This document shows, piece by piece, positions 21,858-34,255 of a DNA stretch of 64,000 bases (positions are counted from its first letter, which is position 1; every line of letters begins with the position of its first letter). Where the stretch lies: assembly GCA_951804985.1 (NCBI GenBank), contig OX638132.1:47562476-47626475 (forward strand), given 5' to 3'. Source of the stretch: Dryomyza anilis (lineage: Eukaryota > Arthropoda > Insecta > Diptera > Dryomyzidae). Below the pieces are notes generated by a model. It was not told the DNA's origin and did no database searches. It saw nothing but the letters and a program-made list of their open reading frames with translations. A program made the position numbers and the translations under genes.

Positions 21858-22713
21858 GGGGCCAAATTACGGCAGTCGTGATCGAGTAAAAGCGTTCGAA
21901 ATTTTTGTGTTTGAAATTACGGCACTCGTTATCGAACAAAAAAAACAAAAATATTGGGATGATGGCATACGATAACGAGCAAACGTTCGAATGAACACCA
22001 ACGTAGTTCTATTCGATACATAAGCTGCCATCGAAAACATTTGAAATTTAAACTTTTTAATATAAACCGTCTTGAATACACAAATTTAAGTAATTCATTG
22101 TATTAATTATGAATAATATTATGAATAAATTTAAAAAATATGAGTTAATTTGAAAATTTTGCAAGAACCACAATTAAATTTGCGCTCAAAGAAACGTCAT
22201 CAAACTTTTGGTGCAACGTATTAGAAAAATGCATTGAAAGGTATATTTGGTTAATTTGTTTTATTTGAGATTTTCACTATTACAGGTGTTGGTTAAAAAC
22301 ATTCACTATATAACAAAAACACACTAGTTACAATTCATAAGTTCTCTCTGAAGAGATGTTGCTGACTGCTGCATATGATTCACTTCTTGCAGTTTCCGGA
22401 ATAGATGCTGCAGTTAAAGACCGTGAAAACACACTTTTATGCTATTCTTTAAATAAAAAAATGGCTTTTTCGTTACCAGAATCGACGGCGAACATGACGA
22501 ATACAATTTATTATTTTTTTTATTTTGAATTAATTTTGATGACTTTTGACACTTATTTCATTACAATTTTTAAAAATTAAACAAAAATCTATTATGTTTT
22601 CTCAAAATTTGGATTCGTAACGTAACGAGTGCAGTGATCTAGCAACTCGTTGAATCACTAAATTTTATTCGATACGATTGCTTACTGGATAACGACTGCC
22701 GCGATTCGGCCCC
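21858..22713. mobile_element. TIR element with GGGGCC ends
   Basis: The left end is GGGGCCAAATTACGGCAGTC and the right end, reversed, is GGGGCCGAATCGCGGCAGTC, followed by GT(G/T)ATC in both. A second copy of the motif (AAATTACGGCACTCGTTATC) lies just inside the left end. The internal 74-codon frame at 22356-22580 has no recognised domain. The target duplication is not clear. GGGGCC ends are common in PIF/Harbinger and some hAT elements; I do not assign it. Confidence 0.65.
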
Positions 22714-23271
22714 TGTTTTCCGGGTCTCCGTGGTTCGATTTTCATAAAAAGACACATGATGTTGCGGGTTTGCGTACACCGTTTGCAGAATTTCGTATTT
22801 AATAATTGAAGCGCAACAATTGTTGAGTTCCGTAGTTAATAATGATATGGCGGCTATAGTTATGATTATTTATAATATTCATTGATATTTTTTCCGTTTG
22901 AAGTGTAAGAGCAACGCCTTCGCATAAAAAAGGAAATAAAAATAAAGCATACATGACTTCAAATCAATCTTAAGTAAATTTCTGGTGTATTACAAGGTTT
23001 AGATATAATTGTTGTACAAGTTGATCTAAAGTTTTTAAAAATTGTAGAATATTCATATTTAGTGAGCTTATAGTGACTAGAATTCGATTTCGAATATATT
23101 ATTAAAGATTTGAAAACTAGAAAAATTAAAATATATTCGCTAGGGCTTGACGAAATGTTTATTGGGATTAAATCGCATACAAAAATTAAAGTAATTTTTT
23201 AAAATGTGTTTAAAATATTTAAGAATTGTCCCTTTTATCGGCAATTTTAAATATATCTTATGCCACAACGC

Positions 23272-23331
23272 GACCAAAAAGCCAATAACCTAATTTATAG
23301 GTGACCAGTACTATTTTTATGCACACAGATG
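23272..23331. repeat. Dispersed 55-60 base motif (copy 2)
   Basis: CCACAACGCGACCAAAAA, then TTTATAGGTGACC and TTTTTATGCACACAG, diverged from the copies at 9596-9650 and 54944-55005. Confidence 0.55.
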
Positions 23332-23529
23332 TATATAAATATATTTAGGTATAAATAAAATTGGTTCAATACGATTCGATTATATTGTTTCATTTTGGAA
23401 TTAGAACAGTATCCTTGTTGTACAATGCCTTCACCTTTACAAAATTTTCGTTGTAAAATAGTACACCGCCTCCTTTAACCTATAATAATTTCCTCGATCA
23501 ATATTGCATGAATAGGGGGCATTCCTCAT

Positions 23530-23725
23530 TTCAGCGATCAACAATCCTCTTCGCTCAAGCTCATTTGAGCGTACAAAAATTGATCAACCCTCTTCGCTCA
23601 AGCTCATTTGAGCGATCAAAAATTACTTAACCTACTACACACAAGCTCATTTCAACGATCAACAACAGCTCAACCCTCTTCGCTCGAGCTCATTGAGCAC
23701 AAATGAGTTTGAGCTATGAGCGATG
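23530..23725. repeat. Minisatellite with GCTCATTTGAGC palindromes
   Basis: Three or four units of 50-60 bases containing CCTCTTCGCTCAAGCTCATT, with the palindrome AAGCTCATTTGAGC in several units. No coding potential. Confidence 0.7.
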
Positions 23726-24525
23726 GAGTATTCTGCAAAAAATTGCTATCGCCTCTAACTAATAATTTTCAGCTTTTTTTTGGAAATTAACGACTGACTA
23801 AATTGAATTTAATATGTTTGCGTAATCAAAAAGTAAATAAAAAATTTGGTACGCTTGTAATAAGTAAAAAAAAAATATAGGAATATGAAGGTATTTCTAC
23901 TTCTATGGCGGGATGATGTATATGTTCTGCCTATATGACAAAAATGAAACTCATCCCACAAATGTGTAAATACTACGAATATAAAATGGTCCAGAGGACG
24001 TATTACATATTTTTAATCGTGAGACAATTATATTTTATCTGAGTATCCACATGTCCCTGTTGGTAGGTTTATATATTTTTTAAGGTCACCAGGGCTCCGA
24101 GCGACTTTCTTCTATCATTTTTTTTTTTTTGCAAAAATTATATTTTTTTTTTTCGCTTTGGCCGGTAAAGTTAAATTTTCCCAATATTTTTACTAAAACT
24201 ACAACAAACATTTCTTTAATTACTTTACTTTACCCTAGAGAAAGTTTCTCATTTTACCGCAATATAGCAGTTCAAGCATAACTTAGCAACTTTTAAGCAA
24301 TGTTAAATTATTTGCAAAGCCCGTGTGTTTTTTTAAATATATACAATTATTTTAGACATATCATCTTAAAAAAAAACTACTCATTTTATGAGCAAACACC
24401 AGCACTCTAAAAAAAGTTCAAAAATATTTGTTCACTTTTACTCGAAATGCAATGTATAGGCAATAATTTGATTATAACCATAGATGAAAAAGTTTATGCC
24501 ATGTTAAGTTAGAATAATTTTTTAC

Positions 24526-25099
24526 CATTGTCTATAGTTTCTGCAAATTTCTCCAATCCATCAATAGAATTATTTTGTGGTCCTATTGCAGCATCGCTGG
24601 CATCATTTTGATTCATGCATTCCTGTGCTAATTGCATAGAACTACTGACGGATGACCACATTGATTCCAACATTGATGTACCATCATTTTGCCTGTGCAA
24701 AGGTCTTAGACAAATAAAGATATCTGCCATTTCAATTGAACTGTCATTAGTCATTAGCGCATTCCATGGAACAGTAACCGTTATTAAACCAATGGTGCCC
24801 CCAGTAACTTCAACAGGCCATGCTTGTGTTTCAAACAATTCATTCAAAGACTACAAATAAAATATTACATTTCAAAAATACTATGAAAAAACAATATGAA
24901 ATATAATACGCAATAGAACGATTGGCAAACTTACGTCTACTTTGAGCTCAACATTTTTAACCGTAGCTCGTCCATTGTAAAGCTCTACATTTAGTTGCTC
25001 TAAATTAAGTTTTTCGTCCAAAAATTGTCCCAAGTATCGTTGCAGTAAATATCTACAAGTTTTGTTTTTTAAGTCATCCCAAACATTGAACCAAGACAT
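24526..25099 (-). CDS. Atg2: Atg2, autophagy lipid-transfer protein: exons 1 and 2 (5' end)
   Basis: Atg2 is a rod-shaped lipid-transfer protein that bridges the endoplasmic reticulum and the growing autophagosome membrane. Exon 1 (25099-24935, 55 codons) starts MSWFNVWDDLKNKTCRYLLQ and continues RYLGQFLDEKLNLEQLNVEL, the chorein-type N-terminus of the family; it ends at a donor GTAAGT. An 84-base intron (24934-24851) ends TTTGTAG. Exon 2 (24850-24526) encodes residues 56-163, with TVPWNAL at 81-87, MQLAQEC at 127-133 and DGLEKFAETI at 152-161. It ends in phase 1 at GTAAAA. The same order and spacing occur in animal ATG2 proteins. The ATG is chosen because it begins the conserved N-terminus. 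Full proteins are about 2000 residues, so most of the gene lies further left. I found no exon 3 in 1-24525. Annotation here covers only the first 163 residues. Confidence 0.92.
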
Positions 25100-25405
25100 T
25101 TTTTAAGAATTAGTTTATATATATGTTATTTATACGATTACAAAATTGTTTATAAGGTAGATTAGCTCTTCGTATAAAATATTGGACATTTCTGTATTTT
25201 TAGAAAATTAATAATTTGGTCTGTTTATAGCACTTTAGACCGTTTACAAAAATTTCAACAAAAAAAATTACAAACGTAACAATGACAAAGATACGAAGTA
25301 GAAAAACATTATAAATAACATATGTTAAATATCTTCTTCTCAGTGTTTTTTTAAAGGTACGTTTAAATGATATGGTTTGCGGAACGTACTTTCCGTACTG
25401 TTTAA
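25100..25405 (-). promoter_or_regulatory. Upstream region of Atg2
   Basis: This is 300 bases of AT-rich sequence before the Atg2 ATG, bounded by a foldback element at 25407. It must hold the 5' UTR and core promoter unless a noncoding exon lies further right. No clear TATA-Inr pair or other motif decides the start. Confidence 0.35.
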
Positions 25406-25406
25406 T

Positions 25407-26106
25407 AATGGCTGCATTCAGCGACCTCAGCAATTGTGGAGCAGTTGAGCAATTTGAGCTTGAATGGCATGCTACTATCAACATGTTTAGTGAGCGGTCC
25501 CCATTTCATCCAGCATACAATTTTTGCGTTACATTTGCTCTGCGTTTGTTATCGATGACATTCGATGACATTTTAACTCAAATATTTATGAACAAAAATG
25601 GAATTTAGATTGAAAAACATGTTTTCAATCAATTAAAGAGTTGTATGTAATTTTAGTAATATATTAATAATAAATTAATTTGTAAATTTACAGCAGAGGT
25701 AGCGGTACATTCAAAAACAGTGAGCGATTAGATACTGAGCAGTTTCGCAACTGTTGATGTCTGCATTCAGCGACCTCTACAGCTGCGAAACTGCTTACTA
25801 ACTAATTGCTCACTTTTATTAAATGCACCGTTACCTCATCTATTAATTTACAAAAGAATTTTATATTAATATTTTATTAAAGTTACATACAACTCTTTGA
25901 ATGATTGAAAAGATATTTTCTAATCTAAATTTCATTTTTGTTTATAAATATTTGAGTTAAACTGTCATCGAATGTCACCGATAACAAAGGCAGCGCCAAT
26001 GTAGCGTAAAAATTTCATGCTGGAAATAATGGCGACCGCTCTCTAAACATGTTGAGGATAGCATTCAACAGTTCCACAACTGCTGAGTTGGTTGAATGCA
26101 GCCAAT
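25407..26106. mobile_element. Foldback element: two head-to-head copies with GGCTGCATTCAGC ends
   Basis: The left arm starts ATGGCTGCATTCAGCGACCT and the right arm ends, reversed, ATTGGCTGCATTCAACCAAC. Each arm of about 340 bases is itself a unit with internal inverted ends (CAGCGACCTCAGC... / ...CAGTTTCGCAACTG), so the whole makes a long imperfect hairpin centred near 25755. A single unit lies at 43911-44186. The 78-codon plus-strand frame at 25372-25608 is only repeat sequence. Confidence 0.75.
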
Positions 26107-26482
26107 GTTCCCAATACAATAGGAAACATTCATAGGAAAATTCATTAATTAAGTTACATTGTTTAATAAATTTACAAATATTAATAAAATAATATATTTA
26201 TTAAATACAAATTGCTCATTAGCTATAGCTATTAGCTATAGTGAAATAAAAAAAAAAAAATATGCGACAATGGAAATAGTTTTTTTTTTATTTTTTGGTT
26301 ATGAGGAAATAAAAAATAAATGTATGCAAATACATGAATCTTTTCAAAGTTTTATTTAGGGAGTAGGAATTAGTAGATATACTTCTGAATTGTGTGCGCG
26401 ACAATTTTACTCAATTATAATACAAATAGAATACATAAGTTTTATATACATTAATAAATATGTTATTATAAAATTTCAATTA

Positions 26483-26610
26483 GAGGTTTAGAAAACCTCA
26501 TGCTTCTCGACTGGGAGGTTGCGACAACCTTATACTCACCAATTTGGAGGTTACCACAACCGCATGTTCAATGATTAGGAGGTTGACACAACCTCATGAT
26601 CACTGATTTT
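26483..26610. repeat. Four-unit 32-base minisatellite with hairpins
   Basis: GAGGTT occurs at 26483, 26515, 26547 and 26579, exactly 32 bases apart. Most units contain the dyad AGGTT-N3-AACCT or a close form (AGGTTGCGACAACCT). The rest of the unit (CTCATG-TTC-C-GATT) is less conserved. Confidence 0.75.
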
Positions 26611-26809
26611 GTTCATCAGATGTAGCATCAAACCATTTTCTTATAGGTCTTATTGCAACAAAAAGAAGGAAGCCACGCAATCCATCTTCATTCAACACTC
26701 GCAGGCTGCTGCAACTTTCTTGACGAGTTCACTATATGCCTTCTGAGCGGCGGCAAGGTATATCATTTCCCGCAAATCTAATAAGTTGTACAAATATTAT
26801 TCAAAACAA

Positions 26810-27145
26810 TAAAAAGAAAAACATTTGAACTATTTGACTTTTATTTTTAATGAAAGAAAACAAAATGAAATATATGACATTGGCGTAGTTGCTGAAATTG
26901 ATTTTTTTATGTCGAAGTTGATCAGAACTACGTCGAAGTCAATTTTCAAACGTAGTTAGAATTGACTACGTTTCATTGTCGGAGGATTTTCATTCACGCA
27001 GTAGTTGCATGTCGAAGTTGATCAGAACTACGTCGAAGTCAATTTTCAAACGTAGTTAGAATTGACTACGTTTCATTGTCGGAGGATTTTCATTCACGCA
27101 GTAGTTGCAAACATAGTTAAGAATAACTACGTTTTGCTGTCGGTG
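26810..27145. mobile_element. Truncated CACCGA-type TIR element with internal 100-base duplication
   Basis: The right end CGGTG plus TA (27141-27147) and the AACGTAGTTA subrepeats match the element at 5934-6994. A 100-base unit beginning ATGTCGAAGTTGATCAGAAC is present twice in tandem (26909-27008 and 27009-27108). The left end is lost. Confidence 0.65.
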
Positions 27146-27620
27146 TAGTAAAATTACGGGTCACATATACATCATTGATCCTGCAGGGATGTATTTCAAA
27201 TTATTTATATATGTGTGAGAAAATATAATATTGTCTTTGTGTTTTAGTTTCGGGAAGGCACACTTAGAAGAAAATGTACCATTAAGTACTTTATGGTACG
27301 ACCATTGATATAATGGTTCATGTATTAATAGTTTTTTCATTTTAAATCAAAAGTTTTCTAATTAATTCAATAGTATTTCGAAAATTCAGTACCATAAATT
27401 TAAATATTTCAATATTATTATTTTAAATAGAATAAATACTGTGGTTTTAATGGTTTCCTCCTATAATAATAAACGTGGTGTAAAAAAACACAAAAACGAA
27501 TACAAACATGTTTGTTTTGTACGTCATTCTGCGTGTTTACTCAAAATGCTCGCATGTAATTTTTTGTAATAATCCACATTATTAAACGCGACATTGGTAA
27601 GGACTCAATGTATTTAATGT

Positions 27621-27626
<6 letters not shown>

Positions 27627-27671
<45 letters not shown>
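27627..27671. repeat. (TA)n microsatellite
   Basis: An uninterrupted run of TA, with a second run at 28486-28660 on the other side of the nested element, so that element sits inside a TA tract. Confidence 0.95.
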
Positions 27672-28660
<989 letters not shown>

Positions 28661-29103
28661 GAAAATAAATAATACATCGAACTTCTATTATGGCAACGGA
28701 CTCAAAAATAACTGCAGACTCAAGAACTACAATCAATTATTGGAAACAAAGCAAACAAAGCAAACATTAAATGTGTTATAACCTTTTGCAACAAAAAGTG
28801 TCTCTTTATGTGTGTGTTGTAAAAGTGATTATCAATTTCGACATTTAAATAAAATAATATATGCAATAAATTAACTAAAATACATTTTTGTTTTAATAAA
28901 AATTTGTTTAGGTCTTTCTTATTGTAATTAAAATATCATATTATAAAATTTATGGTATAACCACACATTGTATTAACAGTTTTAATATTACTGTACTAAT
29001 GGGGCGCATCCTATTGACCAATTTTAACGGTATAAATTATTGTTTTTCTATTGAAATACTATTAATTTACCATGATTTTTTTCTGGGAGCATGTCTTACT
29101 GGG

Positions 29104-30560
29104 TGTAAATCGAGCATAAGTCTTTATAATGCCCGTAATTTTAACAACTAGATATCTAGCTGTGCATAGATATCTATTGTGTAAATCAAATTTAGCAATT
29201 TCAACACTTTATACTCCATGTCTGGTCGGCAATTTGTACACACAGAAGAAAATGTACCATTAAGTACTTAATGTTACGACCATTGATCTTATGGTTCATG
29301 TATTAGTAGTTTTTTCTTTTTAATTTCTTATTGTCTTATTAATTTGACAGTATTCGAAAAATTCAGCACCATAAATTTAAATATTTCAATATAATTATTT
29401 TTAATAGAATAAATACTATTATTTTAATGGTTTCCTCCTATAATAGTAAAGGTGGCAAAAAATACATAAAAACGAATAAAAACATGTTCGTTTTGTGCGT
29501 CATTCTGCGTGTTTGCTCAAATTGGTCACATGCATTTTTTGTGATAATCGACATTATGACGCGTTTATCATTGGTAAGAACTCAATGTATTTAATGTAAT
29601 TTCATTATATTTAAACTTTTTGTTTCATTTATTACAGAAAATAAATAATACATCGAATTTTTATTATGGCAACGAACTCAAAAATATATGCAGACCCAAG
29701 TATTACAATCAATTATTGGATACTGAAGCGAACAATAAATGTGTTATAATCTTTTGCAACGAGAAGTGTCTTTTTATGTGTGTGATTTATAAAAGTGAAT
29801 TTCCATTTCGACATATAAACAAAATAAAATATACAATAAATTAACTAAAATCCATTTTGTTTTTAATAAATTATTAGGAAAATTTAATTCGACTATACCA
29901 TAAAAGTAATAATACGTATCAATTAAATATTTATAGGTCTTGCTTATTGTAATTAAAAGAATACATTATAAAATGTATGGTACAACATCATATTGTATTA
30001 AAAATTAGAATATTATTAACTAATGGTACGCTTCCTATTGACCAATTTTAATAGTATAAATTTTTGTATTTCTATTGAAATACTATTAATTTACCATGAT
30101 TTTTTTCTGGGTGTAGTGTATCTTACACGGTCGATTTCCTATAGTTATCTATTAGGTAAATAAAATTGTCCAGCACAAATTTTGATTTTTTTATTTGCAA
30201 AAAGATATTTCAACCCAAAACGTGGAGGGAATATTCAAATTGGCACATTTCTTGTCCTTAAATTTTCACAATTCGCTGAAAATTATTTTTTTTTAATTTG
30301 ATTTAAAATAATTGTCGCATTTATTGAATTTTTAAAATTTGAAAGTTAATTTTATAACAAATTTGTCAATATTTAAAAAGTCAAATGCAAATGATGCCAT
30401 ATTTTAGAAAAATCCTCTTGACTAGAAACGCGAAGGTAAAAAAAAGTTAAAATTACCGAAAGATATATACCTAGTAGGTAAAGATATCTACTAGGTATGA
30501 ACACCAATAGACATCTACTCGTTAAAATTACGGACATTAGTACTATTAAATTCACCGTGT
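29104..30560. mobile_element. TIR element split by a nested MITE
   Basis: The left arm has GTGTAAAT, then GTCCGTAATTTTAAC-like sequence (CCCGTAATTTTAACAACTAG). The right arm reversed reads TTTACACGGTGAATTT, then GTCCGTAATTTTAACGAGTA. The arms lie at 29104-29238 and 30114-30560, around the MITE at 29239-30113. No transposase. Confidence 0.6.
29239..30113. mobile_element. 875 bp MITE, complete copy, TA target duplication
   Basis: The ends are CACACAGAAGAAAATGTACC and, reversed, CACCCAGAAAAAAATCATGG, with TA on both sides (29237-29238 and 30114-30115). A 74-codon frame at 29620-29844 has no recognised domain. Confidence 0.75.
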
Positions 30561-30576
30561 AAATGTTTATTGTCTG

Positions 30577-31275
30577 TTTTTGATGGCACGGACACGCACG
30601 GGCACGGCGATAGGTGATACGCACGAGCACGAGCCCGACGAGTAAATTTTCAGCCACGCACGAGAAGCACGATAAAATACGGGATTTTAAAAGACACGAA
30701 GAAAAACGGAAAAATACGACAAAATACGAAAAAAAACACGGAAAAACATGAAAAATCAAGCGAAACGTGAAAAATAATACCGGAACCGTTTAGATTTTTG
30801 AAACCAGAATTGTTATTTAAAATGTGTTGAACCGGAACTGGGAACATATATATTTTTCTGGTTGGAATCGGTACCGCTATTTTAAAAATATCGGAACCAG
30901 CACCGGAACAGATATTATATCCCTGTCAGGGAACGCAAAGAACCGGAATCGGAACCGATAACAAAAATGTATGGAACCGGAATCAAAACCCATTTACTTT
31001 CTTGGATGGAACCGGAATCGGAACCACAATTTTAAAAATCTTAGAACCGGAACCGATATTCCAAAAGGTTTTAGTCCCTGTAATAAATAATTCAACATTT
31101 AAGTTTGATACTGTTTTATTCTCTTAAATGCATAAGTAAAACTTAAACAACAGATTTTTAAGAAAAGGTTAATATACCACGAAATTTTTATTTTCGGAAG
31201 CTGGAAGTAAGGCTTTTTTTAATTGGGGTAGAAACTATAAAAAAATCTTTAATGGGCGCGTGCCTGATTTTGGAG
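30577..31275. mobile_element. Partial hAT-type element with ACACGAA and GAACCGGAATC subrepeats
   Basis: It shares its whole body with the complete element at 58890-59669: TTTTTGATGGCACGGACACG, then AAACACG-type repeats, GGAACCGGAATCGGAACC repeats, and GGGCGCGTGCCTGATTTTGG. Both terminal parts are missing. Confidence 0.75.
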
Positions 31276-31435
31276 GCACGGAAATAATAATACAACTCGT
31301 ATACAGCAACAACTGTTGCTTTTGCTGTTGTGGTCACCACGCAGAGAATCTTCTCTGGACTTCGCAATTTGCGTCCAAATTAACCTTCAAATATGAAAAT
31401 TTTTCATGAAAATAGCCCAACTGTATCACACAGAA

Positions 31436-33129
31436 AAAAAGTGTGTAAATCAGACGATGTAACTTTTAGTAGCATTGAATTCCATATTCGTAATAATGAG
31501 AATATGTTAATTGCACTAAGAAAACAAGATGTTTATGAGAGTCTTGTTCCAACCATTCTTTTAAATTTACGCCTTGTAGCAAATATTTAAACATCCCATA
31601 AGTTTCAATAAAGTTGCAGCAAAACTAAGAATATTTTTTAAATATGAAATATATGCAGATAGTTACGAGATGTTTGGCACAACAGCAATGATAATTGAGA
31701 TATTTACAGTTGACTGATAGCAAACATCCTGAGTTCTTGGACATTTGCTGCAAAACTTTTGAAGCATTTTGACATTTGACTACCATAAAAAAGGAAAATG
31801 GCGTACTTTTTCCTGCCGCTCGATTTATCCACAACAGTAAATCCAATCCAAAATCCAATGAGTAAATCAAATGGTGTAAAAAAGTGCCAACTCAAATATT
31901 ACATTTTAATGGTAAAAGTGAAAATAAAAATCCTCTGATTTAAATTATCAACACGTGATGGAAAATATTTCTTTTCAGAGTTTATTTTGATGTCAGCATC
32001 ACCGGTCGGACTTGATTCTTCTGCGAAGAAATCTCAAGTCGTTGTACAATTTTACTTTGGAAGGATTTATAATGATGATGGCGATGTATAACCAGGATAC
32101 TGTTTTAATTCTAGAATAAATAAAAATACATTATATTCATTTTCTTTCAATTCGATAAAAATTACTCCGCGAATTCTAATGGAGTACCTTTTCCAAATAT
32201 TCATCAACTATCTTCCTATTTGTAAGATGTTTAATTGATGGTGGTGAGACAGACGTTCATTGGACCCCATATCTTGTACACTGTAAATAAAATGCATTTT
32301 TATTTTACATTCAATTTGTTTGCACAAGTCGACGTACTCAGAAGTGTTTTAGTAGTAATGGCTGCGACGTTCATGCAGCGACGAGCGTTGCTGATGCCAC
32401 AAAATTACTCCATACGCTTCAACCGTTGGTAAGCTACGATTCGTAATAGCGTGCAGTTGCTTCGACAATGTTGGTGTCTGCGAAGGAATAGCAAAATGCA
32501 TCCAAATTCCGAATTATTTGAAGTTTATGTTGCGGAATTGTTGGCCATCACCTCGGGAAATATTTCGATTTCCATACTAAGACTTCAGCATGCTCTTCGT
32601 TATTATCCGCTTCATTTCCGGCACTAAAATGCTATGACGAAAAATACAATTTGTTACTAAAATTTTGATTGCCAAAACAATAGTTTGACACATTTATTTT
32701 CCCCCAAACAAGGATATTAATTATATTATTTTCAAAAACAAAAATAATATTATTGTTTAGCATTTTGAATAATTGATAATATTTATTTTCAAAATTTAAC
32801 AATTATTTTCTATGTGTGTAGAAGAAAATAATGTTAGAAGAAACTGAACGACGTCGCCGACGCACGAGACGCACAAACAAAAAACAAAATGAAATCCAGA
32901 AGAAAAAAACAGTGTTGCAAAATTAATAAATCAAAAGTAACAAATAAAAGTAGTTAATACTATTAAAGACTTAGTTGTATTGAAATTATATTATTTTTTT
33001 CCTATTAATATTTTAAATAAAAAATGTGTAAATTAATTAATTAGTAAATACATTCATATTTTAATTGGAATACGATTTTGTTTGCTATTATTATCAATTG
33101 TTACATATACGTGCAATATTTTTTCTGTG
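31436..33129. mobile_element. TIR element with CACACAGAAAAAA ends, TA insertion site
   Basis: It starts TCACACAGAAAAAAAGTGTG and ends TATTTTTTCTGTG. The interrupted tandem repeat shows the empty site (CCCAAATGTAGGACCACTCC at 33488), so the insertion was at TA. The inner ends match a second copy at 62337-63265. A CACTAAG-type MITE piece is nested at 31514-32242. A short plus-strand frame near 32354-32432 (MAATFMQRRALLM) followed by GTAAGC could be an exon-like remnant, but is not recognised. Confidence 0.75.
31514..32242. mobile_element. CACTAAG-type MITE, truncated, nested
   Basis: It matches the reverse of 8118-8970 from the terminus CACTAAGAAAACAAGATG to ATCTTCCTATTTGTAAGATG, lacking the far end. 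Confidence 0.8.
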
Positions 33130-34255
33130 TAGGACCACTCCCGTTTTTAAAAAAATGTCTCCCCAAATAAGTAAAGCACATTTTTGGAATTGTTATAACC
33201 TAATCTAGTAATCGATAGTAGTTCACCACACGGAGAATCTTCTCTGGACTTCGCAATTTGGGTCCAAAGTAACCTCAAATATAAACATTTTTCATGAAAA
33301 TAACCCAACTTTTGGACCACTCCCGTGTTTTAAAAAATGCCTCCCCAAATAAGTGGAAAACCTTTTTGAAATCGATATGCCCTAATCTAGTTATAGATAG
33401 TTGGTCAACATGCGGACAATCTTCTCTGGACTTCGCAATTTGCGTCCAAAGTAACCTCCAAATACGAACATTTTTAATGAAAATAGCCCAAATGTAGGAC
33501 CACTCCCATTTTTAAAAACTGCCTCACCAAATAAATAGAGCACCGTTTTGGATTCCATGCGGAGAATCTTCTCTGGACTTCGCAATTTTCGTCCAAAGTA
33601 ACCTCCAAATATGAACATTTTTCATAAAAATAACCCAACTTTTGGACCATTCCCCTTTTTTAAAAAAATGCCTCCCCAAATAAGTGGTGCACCTTTTTGG
33701 AATCGTTATGCCCTAATCTAGTTATGGATTGTAGCTCACCACGCGGAGAATCTTCTCTGGACTTCGCAATTTTGATACAATTGAATAAATGCCCAGTGAT
33801 TCGTTCTGTCGTAATTACGAACTATTTCGGAACTATACGTTAGACAACTCTGATAAATCAGTACGAGGTTGGTTCCGATTTCGAAATTAAATAGGAGTGA
33901 AATCAGACTAAAGGAAACACAGAGTTCTTACCTATTTTTCTGAACTGTGCCTGAGAGAAAAAATCACAAAACAAAGAGAACAAAACTGAAAAATATTTCA
34001 AAATCAGCCAATCAAAATTGATAAAATATTTTGAAACCAGCCAATCAAAAACGATGTAAAGCAAAACAGATGACAAATTTCATTCAGAATAGGACAGAAT
34101 TATTAAAGCAAACTCTGAACTAAAGCTGGTTCAAAGGAAAATTAATGACAATAAAATCAAATACTTTTTGAACGTTTTTATTACAGTATTTTTTAATTCT
34201 TTTTTATACTATACATATTAATGATAACAAAATATTAATTGCAATATTATAAGCA

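Larger units (their letters stand above)
31300..33800. repeat. Tandem repeat, about 183-base unit, about five units, interrupted by a transposon
   Basis: The phrase GAGAATCTTCTCTGGACTTC recurs at 31344, 33233, 33415 (one change), 33562 and 33746. Units are 182 and 184 bases, with one shortened to 147. Each unit also contains GGACCACTCCC and CTCCCCAAATAAGT. The first unit is split by the element at 31436-33129. Open frames here repeat GGYFGRKLRSPEKI because of the tandem structure. Confidence 0.85.

Noticed and set aside
22356..22580. Possible transposase exon inside the GGGGCC element
   Set aside because: The frame (LLTAAYDSLLAVSGIDAAVK) shows no motif of any transposase family that I know.
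26483..26610. CRISPR-like array (four hairpin repeats at 32-base spacing)
   Set aside because: Repeat and spacer are not distinct, there are no cas genes and the DNA is from an insect; it is a minisatellite.
33391..33618. 75-codon minus frame with repeated GGYFGRKLRSPEKI
   Set aside because: It is explained by the tandem repeat of about 183 bases.
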